From: Distichodus sexfasciatus
Lineage: Eukaryota; Chordata; Actinopteri; Characiformes; Distichodontidae
Length of the DNA stretch: 64,000 nt
NCBI GenBank assembly: GCA_032718565.1
Contig: JAVGVS010000112.1
Location: forward strand, 694,884-758,883
Direction: 5' to 3'
The notes below the pieces were generated by a model. It worked only from the letters and a program-made list of their open reading frames with translations, was not told where the DNA came from and did not search any database. The position numbers were made by a program, and so were the translations under genes. Of this stretch, positions 11,417 through 22,500 are shown piece by piece (within the stretch, counting starts at the first letter, position 1; each line of letters opens with the position of its first letter).

Positions 11417-11498
11417 GACGTGAGCGCGCCTGCTGACAGATACCCGCGCACTCTAAAAGCTCAGTGCGCGGGCATCTGTCAGCAGGCGCGCTCACGTC
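11417..11498. repeat. GC-rich palindrome: 36-bp arms, 10-base spacer
   Basis: The left arm (11417-11452) begins GACGTGAGCGCGCCTGCTGA. The right arm (11463-11498) is its reverse complement except for one base, and the spacer is CTAAAAGCTC. The arms are far more GC-rich than the neighbourhood. In RNA or single-stranded DNA it would form a long hairpin. It lies about 1.2 kb upstream of CFAP97D copy B. It could be the core of a foldback or MITE-type element. Confidence 0.85.
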
Positions 11499-12254
11499 TT
11501 CCCTTTGCTCAACTCTGCCTTCACGCTCGCTCACCTTGGCGCCACGTCATAAATGTGTCACAAAACCTGACAATCACAGACTTAGAGAAAGCAGGATTCC
11601 TTTCCTCCTTACGATATTGGTCAGAAAATGTTGTTTAAAACAATATGTCAGAGCTATAACTAGTCTACTACTTATTTCAGTTGGGTACATTAGTAGTGAA
11701 AGTTCTAATGCTGAAGTCTTTAAACGTAAACACTTTTTTTTACAAACAGCATGTAGCATTGCAAAACTGTAGACCTACAGTATATTTCTCTTTACAAAGA
11801 CGGATATTTTCATCTATCAGGTGTTAGCGTTGATTGACAGAAATGGCATCACAGCGCGCTCTTGGCATCTGCCAGATGGAGTTGGAGGAGGGTGGCATCC
11901 AGACTGTCAAAAACGATTGCAGCAAGAATCCGTGGCTGTGAAATAGCATTGATGAAAAGTCTCCCTCAAAACCGGCTACAACGCGCTAAACAAAATAGGT
12001 ATATCTATAATACATTTAATCAAAAAGTACTACCTGAAAATATTCAAATTGTTCACTCCTCCTCCTTTTGTTCACGCTGACGCCCTAGTGGAAACAAAAT
12101 AGCGCTATCGACGTGATTGGAGACAGAATCAAGCGATCAGTTTTCTCTGAGTCTGTGATTGGCTGGTTTTGTGGAACCGGTGTAGCGTCAATTATGAAAC
12201 AATTATCCTCCAAGAGGTGGAAGTTGCGCTTTTTAATAGTCCAACTTGGAAACA

Positions 12255-12672
12255 TTTTTGTATCACAACGGCATATCAAATCTGTCGCATAATGACGTAC
12301 AGCACAGTGAAGTGGGACTCTCTCAGCCTCCCGGCTCTTTTCTTAAGTCATTATGAACTCTCCATCACATCTTTCCTTAACCTCATGACGTCTTCCATTG
12401 AGGTCATGGAGCTGGGATGGGGGATAGGAAAGAACAATGACGTAATTTAAAGGGGGGGAAAAAAACGTAAAAAAACACCGCACAACCGCTATGAAAAGTT
12501 CCCAAGAATCAAATATTAAGCAGCAGCCTTCAGGCGTCATGAAGTCTTTCATACGGCACGAACGCGGCCGTCGTCATGATGCTGCTCTACTGGGTAACAG
12601 AATTGCACGCCGCGCAAGATTCGCGAATTCAGCATTCACATCCAACAAGGTGTTCGGACTTTCGGCGGCGTA
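12255..12672 (+). promoter_or_regulatory. Upstream region of CFAP97D copy B, homologous to that of copy A
   Basis: Shares ordered blocks with 2850-3213, including TATCACAACGGCAT, GCATAATGACGTA, CTCTCAGCCTC, CTCATGACGTCTTCCATTGA and TACTGGGTAACAGAA. This copy has three TGACGT cores (about 12293, 12386 and 12437). No TATA box is clear. CpG density rises toward the start codon. Confidence 0.45.
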
Positions 12673-15363
12673 ATGTACAATTTCAAAAGAGACACAGACT
12701 ATCTGGCATTCCCTGTAATCACTGGGACAAAAAGACACTACTCTGGCTTGAGAATCATAGGCGACCAGCGAAAATACTTTGACCATAAGCTGAAGAAATA
12801 TAACGGCAAGCAAAAATTCTGATTATTCACACAGTCAGTGACAAGTTTTAGTGATGCGGCGGCTACCGGTTTGGAGGCGATTTTGATGTGACTGTCGGGC
12901 AGGAGAGACGATTACTCACCACGTCTGAAAAGAAATTGCGCGAAAGTCCTAAAGTTGTTGTCTTAACGTTGCGCGTTTAATATTTTCCCACAAGGCGTTT
13001 GTTTTATTACACATTTGTCATTATAGTCTCAGTAGTGCAATGATACCTGCTTATCTCATCCATAGAAGACCATAATAATACAGAAACCTGCAATCATTTA
13101 CTCAATCATTTGTTGATAACTAAGTATATCATTAAATATTTTACAGTCAAACCAGAAGTGGACAGTAGACCACCCACAATATACACTCATGCCTATATAA
13201 AACTGAAGAAGCGTCAGGTAAGCAGAGAAATGTAGATAAACAGATAGATAAACAGAGAGAGAGAGAGAGATAAAGATGTGACTGAAGAGTTGCTCCTTAA
13301 TCATTTAAAGGGTTTTTAAAAAAGTTGGATTAACCATTTAGACATTATAGCCATTTTTAGACATCCGTCCTTTCATATTGCAATTGTAACGCTAAGGCAT
13401 TCTTTTTAAAAAGAAAACTCTTAGTAATTGGATCCCGCAAATATCACCAAAAGAAAAGAGGTTCTCCACTTGAGATGCTATTCCTGCCCTTTCATGCGAT
13501 GTGTTATGTGAGAATTTCACAAAATTCACACTGATCTTTGGTATGTCCAAACATGCTCAACTGTGTTGAGGTTAGATGACTGACATTTCGCTCCGTTAAA
13601 ATTTCTTGGTTTTCTTTTGCATTATCCATCTGAATTGTAAAGTGGCATCCAATCAGTGTTGCAGCATTTGGTTTAATCATATTAATTTGGCAGCAGTTTA
13701 ACACTGGATGCACTTCCTGATGTAATCCTCCCCACTTATCCAGGCTTGGCGTTGGCATTAAGAAATGACTCGTACTTCTCCAGGTGTTGGGATGGATTGA
13801 CTAGCCTTTTAGAGATTAGAACTCATTCTGCTACTAACAGCTGTCAGATAATCAATAAAAATCAGCAATCCAGTTCCATTGTCATCGCCCAGTACCATAT
13901 AACAATGTTTTCATCATGTTTGACATAATGTTGTGTGCTTTAGATCATAAGACATGTTTCTTTCTGTATGATCTTATCTTCCCAACTTTCTGGTACAAGT
14001 TTGTGTTGGTTGCATCATCTGTCCACATCAATCTTGCTCCTGGACTTGGGCAACTTTTTAAAGCATTTTCTGAAAGTCTACTTCCAGTTTTCCTGTTCTT
14101 ACTAAATGTTAAGGTAAACCCTCTGTATTTGCATTCATGAAGGTGTCTCTTGATTGTATAGTGTGACACATATGTCTCCTTCATCGAGAATACTTGGCTA
14201 GATGTTGTGAAGGCCATTTTTCCTGCGAAATACAAATTCAGCAACTGGTTTCAACTCCAGATCCTTCGGACTGCTTAAAGTGTCATCAAATAATGGATGG
14301 ATCAGGCCACACTTGGACATAAAACTGATTATCAGCCAGTTGTCCAATTACATTTGAGCCTATGGAAAAGGAGGCACAATGTATAAAAATGGCTACAAGT
14401 TCCATACAGTTAATGTAATATTTATGTTAAGCCCAGTGACTTAAAGATGAAAGTGTAGACTTGTACAATGTGTGTGAGCCTTTGTGTAATACGAGTACCT
14501 GCATTTCAGATGGAATATGAGCGTCAGATGGAGTCGGACCACTGCAACATGGTCATGCTGTCCAGAATTGCCAGTAATATGGAGAAAAGGAATCCAACTT
14601 ACTGGAATGATTATAAGCCCAAGTAACTATGTTCACAATCTCTGCTGAGAAATTCTTTCTAGAAATGTAAAAATAGTTGCTAAGAAGTGTAGTCAGTCAT
14701 CCTCACGATAAGATCTTTTCATGAAGAACTGAATTTTCAATTACAAAATTGTACATTCATTCCTTAAAGTACTACCTTAGCTGTACATGGTAGAACTGCA
14801 TTATTTGGAATCAGCATGGCACAAAATAATTCAGAGCGACTTTGTCTCGGAACAGTTCACCAATAGCCCCTGCGAGAGAAATCTTCCTCAAAAAGAACAC
14901 AACCAAGTCAGTCTACGACTGCAGGGAATGGATCAAGCAATACAATGTAAGACACAAGAGCTTCACTGGCTGAATTTTTGGGCTATTGTCTAATCAGTAC
15001 AGAGAGTAACTATAGTTAAGAGCAGATAGCAGAATGTGAGCAGAAAATTATCCCTGGGTCTATAAAAACTTAACCTAACCACAGAATGCATTAACATTAT
15101 CATTTAATGTCAAAGACACACCATTTGTCCAGATAATGACACTACTTAATGATTTGATTTGACCTCATCACAGGACATGAAAGATCAAGTGTACCAACTA
15201 AAGCAACTAAAAAACCCAAAGCCTTTTAGGGTAAGTAATATTATCTTCACTGCTTGACATTACTGAAAGAATGGTTAGTATTGATTGTTCATTCTTAAAA
15301 AGATTAAACTCTTCCCATGTGACTTTTCATCCTATTCAGCTGCCACCACTGGACCTAAATTAG
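12673..15363 (+). CDS. CFAP97-domain protein, tandem copy B (six exons)
   Basis: Exons: 12673-12805, 13147-13217, 14510-14622, 14856-14946, 15174-15230, 15340-15363 (stop TAG). All phases agree, giving 162 residues. It begins MYNFKRDTDYLAFPVITG and differs from copy A at 9 of the first 44 residues. The CFAP97 domain is VDSRPPTIYTHAYIKLKKRQ followed by MEYERQMESDHCNMVMLSRI. The tail again ends VYDCREWIKQYN, YQLKQLKNPKPFR, LPPLDLN. Intron 1 has a GC donor, and without splicing there a TGA follows within five codons. Intron 2 has taken in a dead antisense Tc1 copy. Like copy A it is most similar to CFAP97D1 (sperm axoneme). The intact frame after clear divergence argues that both copies are or were functional. 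Confidence 0.75.
12806..13146 (+). other. GC-AG intron 1 of CFAP97D copy B
   Basis: The donor reads AACG|GCAAGC and the acceptor ATTTTACAG|TC. The split codon becomes GTC (Val), as in copy A. With this splice, the spacing from the exon-1 HK pair to the VDSRPP motif matches my recollection of human CFAP97D1. Confidence 0.7.
13500..14300 (-). mobile_element. Degenerate Tc1/mariner transposase, antisense in copy B intron 2
   Basis: The minus strand at 14244-13945 reads VSHYTIKRHLHECKYRGFT, then RLMWTDDATNTNLYQKVG. At about 13660-13580 it reads CHFTIQMDNAKENQEIL. These are the linker, catalytic-Asp region and following block of Tc1-type transposases, in the right order but in different frames with stops. 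No intact terminal repeats were found. The element is dead. Confidence 0.7.
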
Positions 15364-15412
15364 AAACTGTGTCCAACTGAAGATGACCCTTATGTCTTTA
15401 CAGAAAGAACTG

Positions 15413-15555
15413 CACATTTACATTTACAGCATTTATCACACAGTCTTATCCAAAGCAACCCAATGGTGATACTCCTGGAGGTGGAATCGAGACAGATTCC
15501 AAAACAAAGCCTCTTGGTCTGTAACTGAATATCCCATCACTAGAGACTGCTACCA
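15413..15555 (-). repeat. tRNA-type SINE fragment, reverse
   Basis: ACATTTACATTTACAGCATT starts the reverse-oriented tail, followed by CTTATCCAAAGCAACCCAAT and a degenerate body. It sits directly 3' of CFAP97D copy B. Confidence 0.55.
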
Positions 15556-15584
15556 CCATCTTTGCAAACCTAAAAGTCTCAACA

Positions 15585-15850
15585 AGCAGTCAGCTACATC
15601 TTGATCAAAACGAATTCCAAAAGAGCTGAGAAGGAAAGTTGCTGAAATATATAAAACAGGAAGGGGTTATAGAGAAATCTCCCAAAAGCCTGGGATTCCA
15701 GCAAACCATCAGTAAAAGTCTTCATCTGCGTGCCCAAACTTGGAGCAGTGGTAAAGTGGTGCACAGGAGTGCACAGAGAATACTGATCCAGCAAGCCAGA
15801 TGAACAACAAAGAAAATGCAAGTCTCACAGCAAAAAGTTATCAGCATTCG
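15585..15850 (+). mobile_element. Degenerate Tc1 transposase N-terminal fragment
   Basis: The frame reads KELRRKVAEIYKTGRGYREI followed by SQKPGIPANHQ, the N-terminal DNA-binding helices of a Tc1-type transposase, then a stop and shifted remnants (CPNLEQW). It is not connected in frame to the antisense Tc1 at 13500-14300. Confidence 0.55.
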
Positions 15851-16359
15851 TGATTCAATATTTGGCAAGAAAGTGGACAAAATCATCAATTTATGGGAGA
15901 GTTGCAAGTTAAAAACTACCACTGTATCAGAGGAATATAAAGATTCATCTAGCATTTGCCAAAACCTCAAAAACTTTAAATTGTTCTGTAGACTGATGTG
16001 TAATAAAAAGATTTTTTATAAGAAATTACTCTCATTACGTCTTGTTTAAAGCGGACAGACAATTGCACAATAAGATCTTCATACCCACAGTTAAACTTTA
16101 TGTTCTTTTTCCACAGTAATGTAGTTTTATAAAATCTTTGTCACATCCCGGGTCACTGTAGACACTGTAGATGTTTAGTAGAATAGTATTTGATAAGGAT
16201 AAAAATGCAGATTTTGTACATGTTTGCTTGCAATGGGGAAGCAAACAACAGCAATATTATGGATGTTCCTGACTATTAAAGCATCTTCTCTTTTCTTGGT
16301 ACTAAGTTGTGTATGTTGTTCAATGAGCTCAAGACTCAATGAGCACATTTACAACTGGT

Positions 16360-16365
16360 TTTAAT
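16360..16365 (-). terminator. Possible NMT1 polyadenylation signal (ATTAAA)
   Basis: ATTAAA on the minus strand, about 140 bases past the NMT1 stop codon. No AATAAA was found closer. Weak without 3'-end data. Confidence 0.3.
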
Positions 16366-16503
16366 GTAATCAAGTTCTGTATGATGATCTGACGCCAGCT
16401 GTCATCAGTGGGGACAAAGATAAATGGAATGAGCTATAAATGTTTTTTGGGGGCAGGGTTTACTGCTGATCACGCCTTTGAAGACTCTGGATTCGCAGTT
16501 CTG

Positions 16504-19500
16504 TTACTTGAGAACTATTCCGACCTGAAATGGGAACAAAGTTTACAATCAGTGTTGCGTGATTAGGTCAATCATACCTTTTTCAGGGAGCCATGAAAAA
16601 ACACTGTTGGATAAAAAGTAGAGAGTTGTGCATACACAGACAAACATTCAAGTCATCAAAGATTTATCTGATAATATGAGAATCTGGTAATTATGTGGAA
16701 TGGACCAAAAGGTCAGAAACGCAGGCGAAGTTGATCAGTGAGTCTCTGAATCTGTGTCACATCTTTAGAAAGATGAGCATAAACAGTTCTAATAGTGGCT
16801 CTCACAAAAATAGACTTAAAGACCCCATATTACGAAAAAAATTCACTTTAGACATCCATTTCAGTTTGTACTGCCTCTAACACACTGCAAGTTTGATAAA
16901 AATGATCAATTGTGTTAGTATTAATTTACGAACGTCAGAAATCGTGTGCTTAAACGAGCCATTTAGTTTTCTCCCTTACTTCTACGTCACAGTAAGAAAT
17001 ATTTGAATAACTCCACCGTCCTATCTGAGAACGTCCACCCACCAGGTAGAACTGCTAGCGCTTCCTGATTCGCCATTTTTTCTTGCAAGCGCTAGCATTG
17101 GAATCGCAATGAAGAAGTCTACCGGTGGAGTGTTGTGTTGAACATGCATAGCTGTATGGATGGTCTGTTAGCAGCAGCCATGACGATTGTTTTGACGTGA
17201 GGTAAACACTCGCTGTGCTGTCTACGTGTGCAGCGGCGGCTCACTTGCATTTAGGAATGCTAATGAGAAACAGCCTGTTCTGAAAGGGACTGAAATAGAG
17301 GGGTAAGAAGCACGCAAAAATGCCTAATCTGAGAGGTATTTTCACCAAACTACAACAAAGACATGTTTAGTGGAGCTCATACACCTATTTTAACTTGTTG
17401 AAAAAATGTATAATATGGAACCTTTAACCTTTTAAAACTATAGAAGAATAAAACATTTTTTTTAGTTCTGGGGGTCTTGCCATAACTGTGTAGTTGAATC
17501 AGTGCTGACCACTGTCCAAGGCCAATTTTGCCGTCAAGACGTAATAAAACACGCCAGTTGGACACATTCATTCATTTCATTCATTTCATTCATTTCAGTG
17601 ATTTCACTTCAGTCTCAGACACCAGTTCAGTGTGCAGTGTATGACAAAAGTAAATCCCATGGGTGATTGCGATGGTGTGTTCACCTTGTCTGGGGAGATA
17701 CTGGGGCATCTCCAGTTGTAAAGGTAGTAGTGCATGTGGGCGTCTCCTTCAGTGAACCGCAGAGGTTCCAGAAAAGCCTTATTCTCCATTACGTCCAGAG
17801 CAGTGAACACATCAAAGCCTCTCTGTTAAACGGGAGACATTAATGATGATGGGAAATAATGAAAAGGATTGCTAAAATCCCTCACCTCAGTAAGTGCATT
17901 CAATGAATTCACCATTAATATGCACCTTAATATTTGTAATAATTCATAAGTGCTGATTCAGATGGACTCACTGCTTTAGCTATAATGAGAATGTCCTCCA
18001 TTAGCTGCAGCAGTGGAGTCTCCGTGGTGACCGTGTAGAGGCCATATGCTGCCTTCAGGCTCCGATGCACAAGGTGGTTCATGACGGTGAAGGACAGAGT
18101 GTAGAAACTTACCACATCTTTTATTAGGCCGTTCGAGCCCTGAACACAACCAGAATACACCAGAACAGCTCAGAAGACGTTATTAGCCGAGTACATTTAC
18201 ACCTACAGGCTGTTTGTCGCTAAGAAAATGCCAAGAGTGTAACAAATAGCTTTCACAGCAAAGAACAAGACAAGAAATAGAAAAAAGGTTAGGTATTTAG
18301 TAGAGATGGGCCGATACCACTTTTTTATGTCCGATACCGATATTGTAAATTTGGATATCTGCTGATAACGATACAAATCCGATACAGTCACAGTCTTTTT
18401 TTAAACATAAAATAATGCTTTAAAATGTCTTTTAATTTAAAATGACTGAGATTATGGTTATGCTTAAGGAAATGCTTGATTTATATACTGTTTTCCTAAC
18501 TAAAACAATGTAATAATAATTACACACACATGTATATGCTAAATTATTTGTTCTCAAAAATTGTTCGTTTAGACATATAAACATTTCTTCTTTCTTATTG
18601 ATTACACTATAACATTATAAAATTGAACAAAATTTCATCAATTAAAAATGAAATACGGAAGTTTGTCATTTTGAACCAATTTGGCTTATAAAATTAGCTG
18701 CTTCTGCAGAGAACTACATTCCCCCCGATCCTCTAGGTGCGCCCCGGAGCCACGTCACAATGATGCATTGGGCGCGCGTTCCAGAACAAATGATGGAAAA
18801 TCTATGGGAAAATCAATAATCATGCTGGTTATTGTGCTTATTTATCAGCTAAAATATGGTTTGTGTCTGTAATAAATGCATTATGCATTTACTTCTGTTT
18901 TAGTGCACAAATACTTTCACATACAGAGGGATCAGATCTTGTCTTGATCGTGCCACTGAAAACATTGTGTGTCACTATTAAGCGTCCATGTGAAATACAA
19001 ACGAAGCTTCGATTCTAGACAAATTGCTCGACCATTTTTGTAATAAAATTACTCGAGTTATTAGAACAATCATTTCAGCTCTACTTTACTGCAATGCCAC
19101 TTCCTATGCATAACAAATTGAGTGTACACGCATTTACAGATCGGCTCCATAGAACGGCCCAATGCCACCGATACCCGATCCAGCGGTTTGAGCGGGTTAT
19201 CAGACCGATACCGATCCACATATCGGATCGGCTACATCTCTAGTATTTAGATATAATATTAATATAATATACACTAGGTAAGGGTCACTATGAGAGTCTG
19301 GTGGTATGATAACCTTAAGCAAAAATATCCTTGTTTCACAGTATTGGGATTTCAGCTCTGGGTATAAAAGTGAAATATAATCAAATAAATAATAAATAAA
19401 ACAAATAATTGAATTCTAAATGATATAAAAATTTATCCGGTCATTTAAAGCCTTGTTCACACTACACAATTGTGAAAGTGGCCCGATTGCTGTACTGTTC

Positions 19501-22500
19501 ACACTACACACCTCAAACCAGCTCATGCCTATTCTACACAATCCTAACAAGTTAAAGTGAATGAATATTTGTCATCGTGAACACACCACAGCACAGTACA
19601 CAGTGCACCCCAACAAAATGTGACATCTGCATTTGACTCATCCCTAAAGGAACATAAAGAAGTTGACTTGGGCAGCACCCGGGGAGCAGTGCTCGGGGAC
19701 GGTACCTCGCTCATGAGTACATCAGACCTTTACCGGTCAAACCAGCAACCTTCTGATCACTGGGCGAACACCCTAACCGCTACGCTACCAACTGCCCAAT
19801 CTTAAAAATTGTTATGATTGTAAGCTCACCCTGTATATCTGCTAGAAGCTGATGGTGTCTGCAGACTAACCTCCACCACATAGGTATCAACAACTCCATC
19901 TCGTGGCAGGAACCAGTGCTGAACCTCCTCCTGGCTCAGGATGGGGAACAGATGGAATTCTTTCAGATGATCACTCAGCAGAGCCTGTACGCTGGGAACG
20001 TCGGCAGGGTCCATAAGGCGCAGACCAGCTGTTTTAGTAGTCTGCAGGGGAAAAACAAGTAGTTAATAGAAAGAACGCAATCCAAGAGAATTTGCAACAC
20101 AGCTTAACAGAGGTTGCCTTTGCAAAGACTGGCCTGAAGGGGGAGCCATATATACTAACCTCAGGCAGCCGGTTGAGCTTGAGCGTGCGTTGCAGGGTCA
20201 TGTTGCGGGTGAGCGAGGAGAAGTTCAACTCAATCAGCTTTCGTGGGTTTAGGGATCGATGCCAGTACCTGTAATAAACCAGAGAAAGGAGAGGTATCCA
20301 GTTTGAGCCAAAAAGAATCTGAACTTAATTAATACCCCACAGACGTCAACAAGAGCACGGATCAGGTAAGACAGCCTTTAAAACAGGGGTTTTCAGCGGT
20401 GGTCCCTGCATGCGGCATTGCAGGTGGTCCGTGACATGCAATCCAGTTTCAGTACTGCAATCACTTTTTAAAAATTTATTTAATGTTTTCAAAACATTTT
20501 CAGCCTTGTGGTGTGTTGGCGCCTGCCCAGGGTTGTTTCTCACCTTGCAGCCGTAAGTTCCCGGGATGGGCTCCAGTACCCCCACAACCCCAGCTGGGAT
20601 TAAGCGGTTCAGATCATTTTTTTTTAAATCACGTTTTGGGCATCTCTGGGCATCACAGTGGGCCGTAGACTACTGTTCAGTTTGAATAGTGCTCCCTGGG
20701 ACAGAACCAGTTGAAAACCCCTGCTTTAAAAGGAGAGCCTCCCATGTGCAGTAAACAGGCGGCCATGCCGGTGGGACAACTGGGCTTTTGGAACATACCT
20801 GCAACTCGCCACAGGACTCGGCAGCACAGCCCTGGCGCTGTAGACAGCCTCGAACAAGCCATGCTGCTGCACCCGACGTGTAATCTCACGAATGAGAACC
20901 GGAGCCACACGCTTTGACCGCAGCTTCTTGTGCACGCACAGGAAGTTCACCTCCACCATCGTCCTCTGGCTGCAGAGTTTCAAAGCTTGTCTTTAATATG
21001 TACTAGAATCAGAATGTGTGTATCATTTGCTTTTTTAAATTACTGTGTAACCAAATTACTGCATAAATCAAAATGAAAAATTTATAATAATTTCCTATTT
21101 TGCACTTAAATGAAAAATGGACAAAACTAAACCACTCATATTTCATTTTACATTGTAATGTAACACCTTTTCAGACCCCTCAAATGTGGACTGTACCATT
21201 TCCTAACCTCCCTGGGGTTGCTAGGAGCAGCCAACTTGTTCATTCATTTTCATCGAGTGACTCGTTCTTGAACGGCACAGTGGTTAGTGCTGTCACCTCA
21301 CAGCGAGAAGGTTCTGGGTTCGATTCTGGGGATGCCATAGGGCCTTTCTGTGTGGTGTTTGCATGGGTTTTCTCTGGGGGGTCCGGTTCCCTCCCAAAGT
21401 CTAAATTGGCCTGGTAAGGTGTGAATGAGAGTGTCATTGTGTGAGTGTGTGTGCCCTGTGGTGGGTCGGCGCCTGTCCAAGGTTGATTAAATTATTCACC
21501 ATTGTCTTTACATGCTGGTTCAGTCGATGTTAGTCAGGTAAGATAGATAGATCGTTCTCTAGTTAAATCAAGCTTACATTTTGGTGAGGTAAAATTCATC
21601 ATGGTCAACTTCCAAGGAGAAGATCTCCCTATTTTTTTATTCTCATTTTTTAATGAATAAATTGAACCCTAACGTGTTAAGTGTTAAACTTTTATGCGAT
21701 GTGGGAGCCATATGCATGCTAAGTACAGTAGCTGCTCATGACTGAAATACACGGCCACAGAAAGTTGGACCCCCTGACTGTGGGTCTACTTCTATTTCTA
21801 GTTCTAGTTTCTAGTTTTAGTTTAAAGTTTATATTTAATACTCCATTTCTAGTTTAAATTGTATATTTTGTATTATATTTATATATTGTTTATTCTATTT
21901 GCCCTATTTGTTCTTTTTATTCCCTGTTTATTCCTTGTTGTTTGCACTGTAAAATCTGGAGCCACATCGTCTCGTCTCTCTGTGTACCTGTACAGTATAT
22001 AGCAGAGGTGACAATAAAGTTTACTTTGACTTTGACTTAGGGAGGCATAATTAATAATCTGATGGCATCAAAGCTTCTTCATCTGTGATTTCTCCAGTGA
22101 GAAAATTGGAAATCTGAAATTAACTGTTTTTTAAATTTTGGTTTTGCGAATGAATATTGAAAACAACATTTCTCGAGTTTTGATTTTAATTTGAAAAATG
22201 AATGAACGACGATGACATACGAACTGAGTAGCAATAACCTTCAGTGTTGACCTCAACCTACCTGTCATAAATTTGAACAGTGGCAGGGATGGCACTGATG
22301 AAGCCCACCAGTTTTCTGCTGGAGTCGACCTGCACGCCACAGTGCCACTCTGGCTGCCATCCAGGTGGGCAAAGAACCCTGAAACAATGACAGAAAAACA
22401 AGGCAAAAGTTGTAACACAAATAGAAGGGAGCAAGAAGTCTTACAGATGCTGAGCACATGCTGGAAACTATAGTACTCTGGGGTCTATTTGAACAAATCA

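Noticed and set aside
11369..11772. Two overlapping plus-strand frames around 11.4-11.8 kb
   Set aside because: They run through the palindrome and carry no family similarity or splice context.
12075..12091. CTCF-like motif upstream of copy B (ACGCCCTAGTGG)
   Set aside because: It departs from the consensus inside the core G run. Too weak to call.
20346..20983. Several open frames on both strands near the NMT1 exon at 20799-20969
   Set aside because: Only the frame with VNFLCVHKKLRSKR is real. The others are antisense shadows or lie in the teleost repeat.
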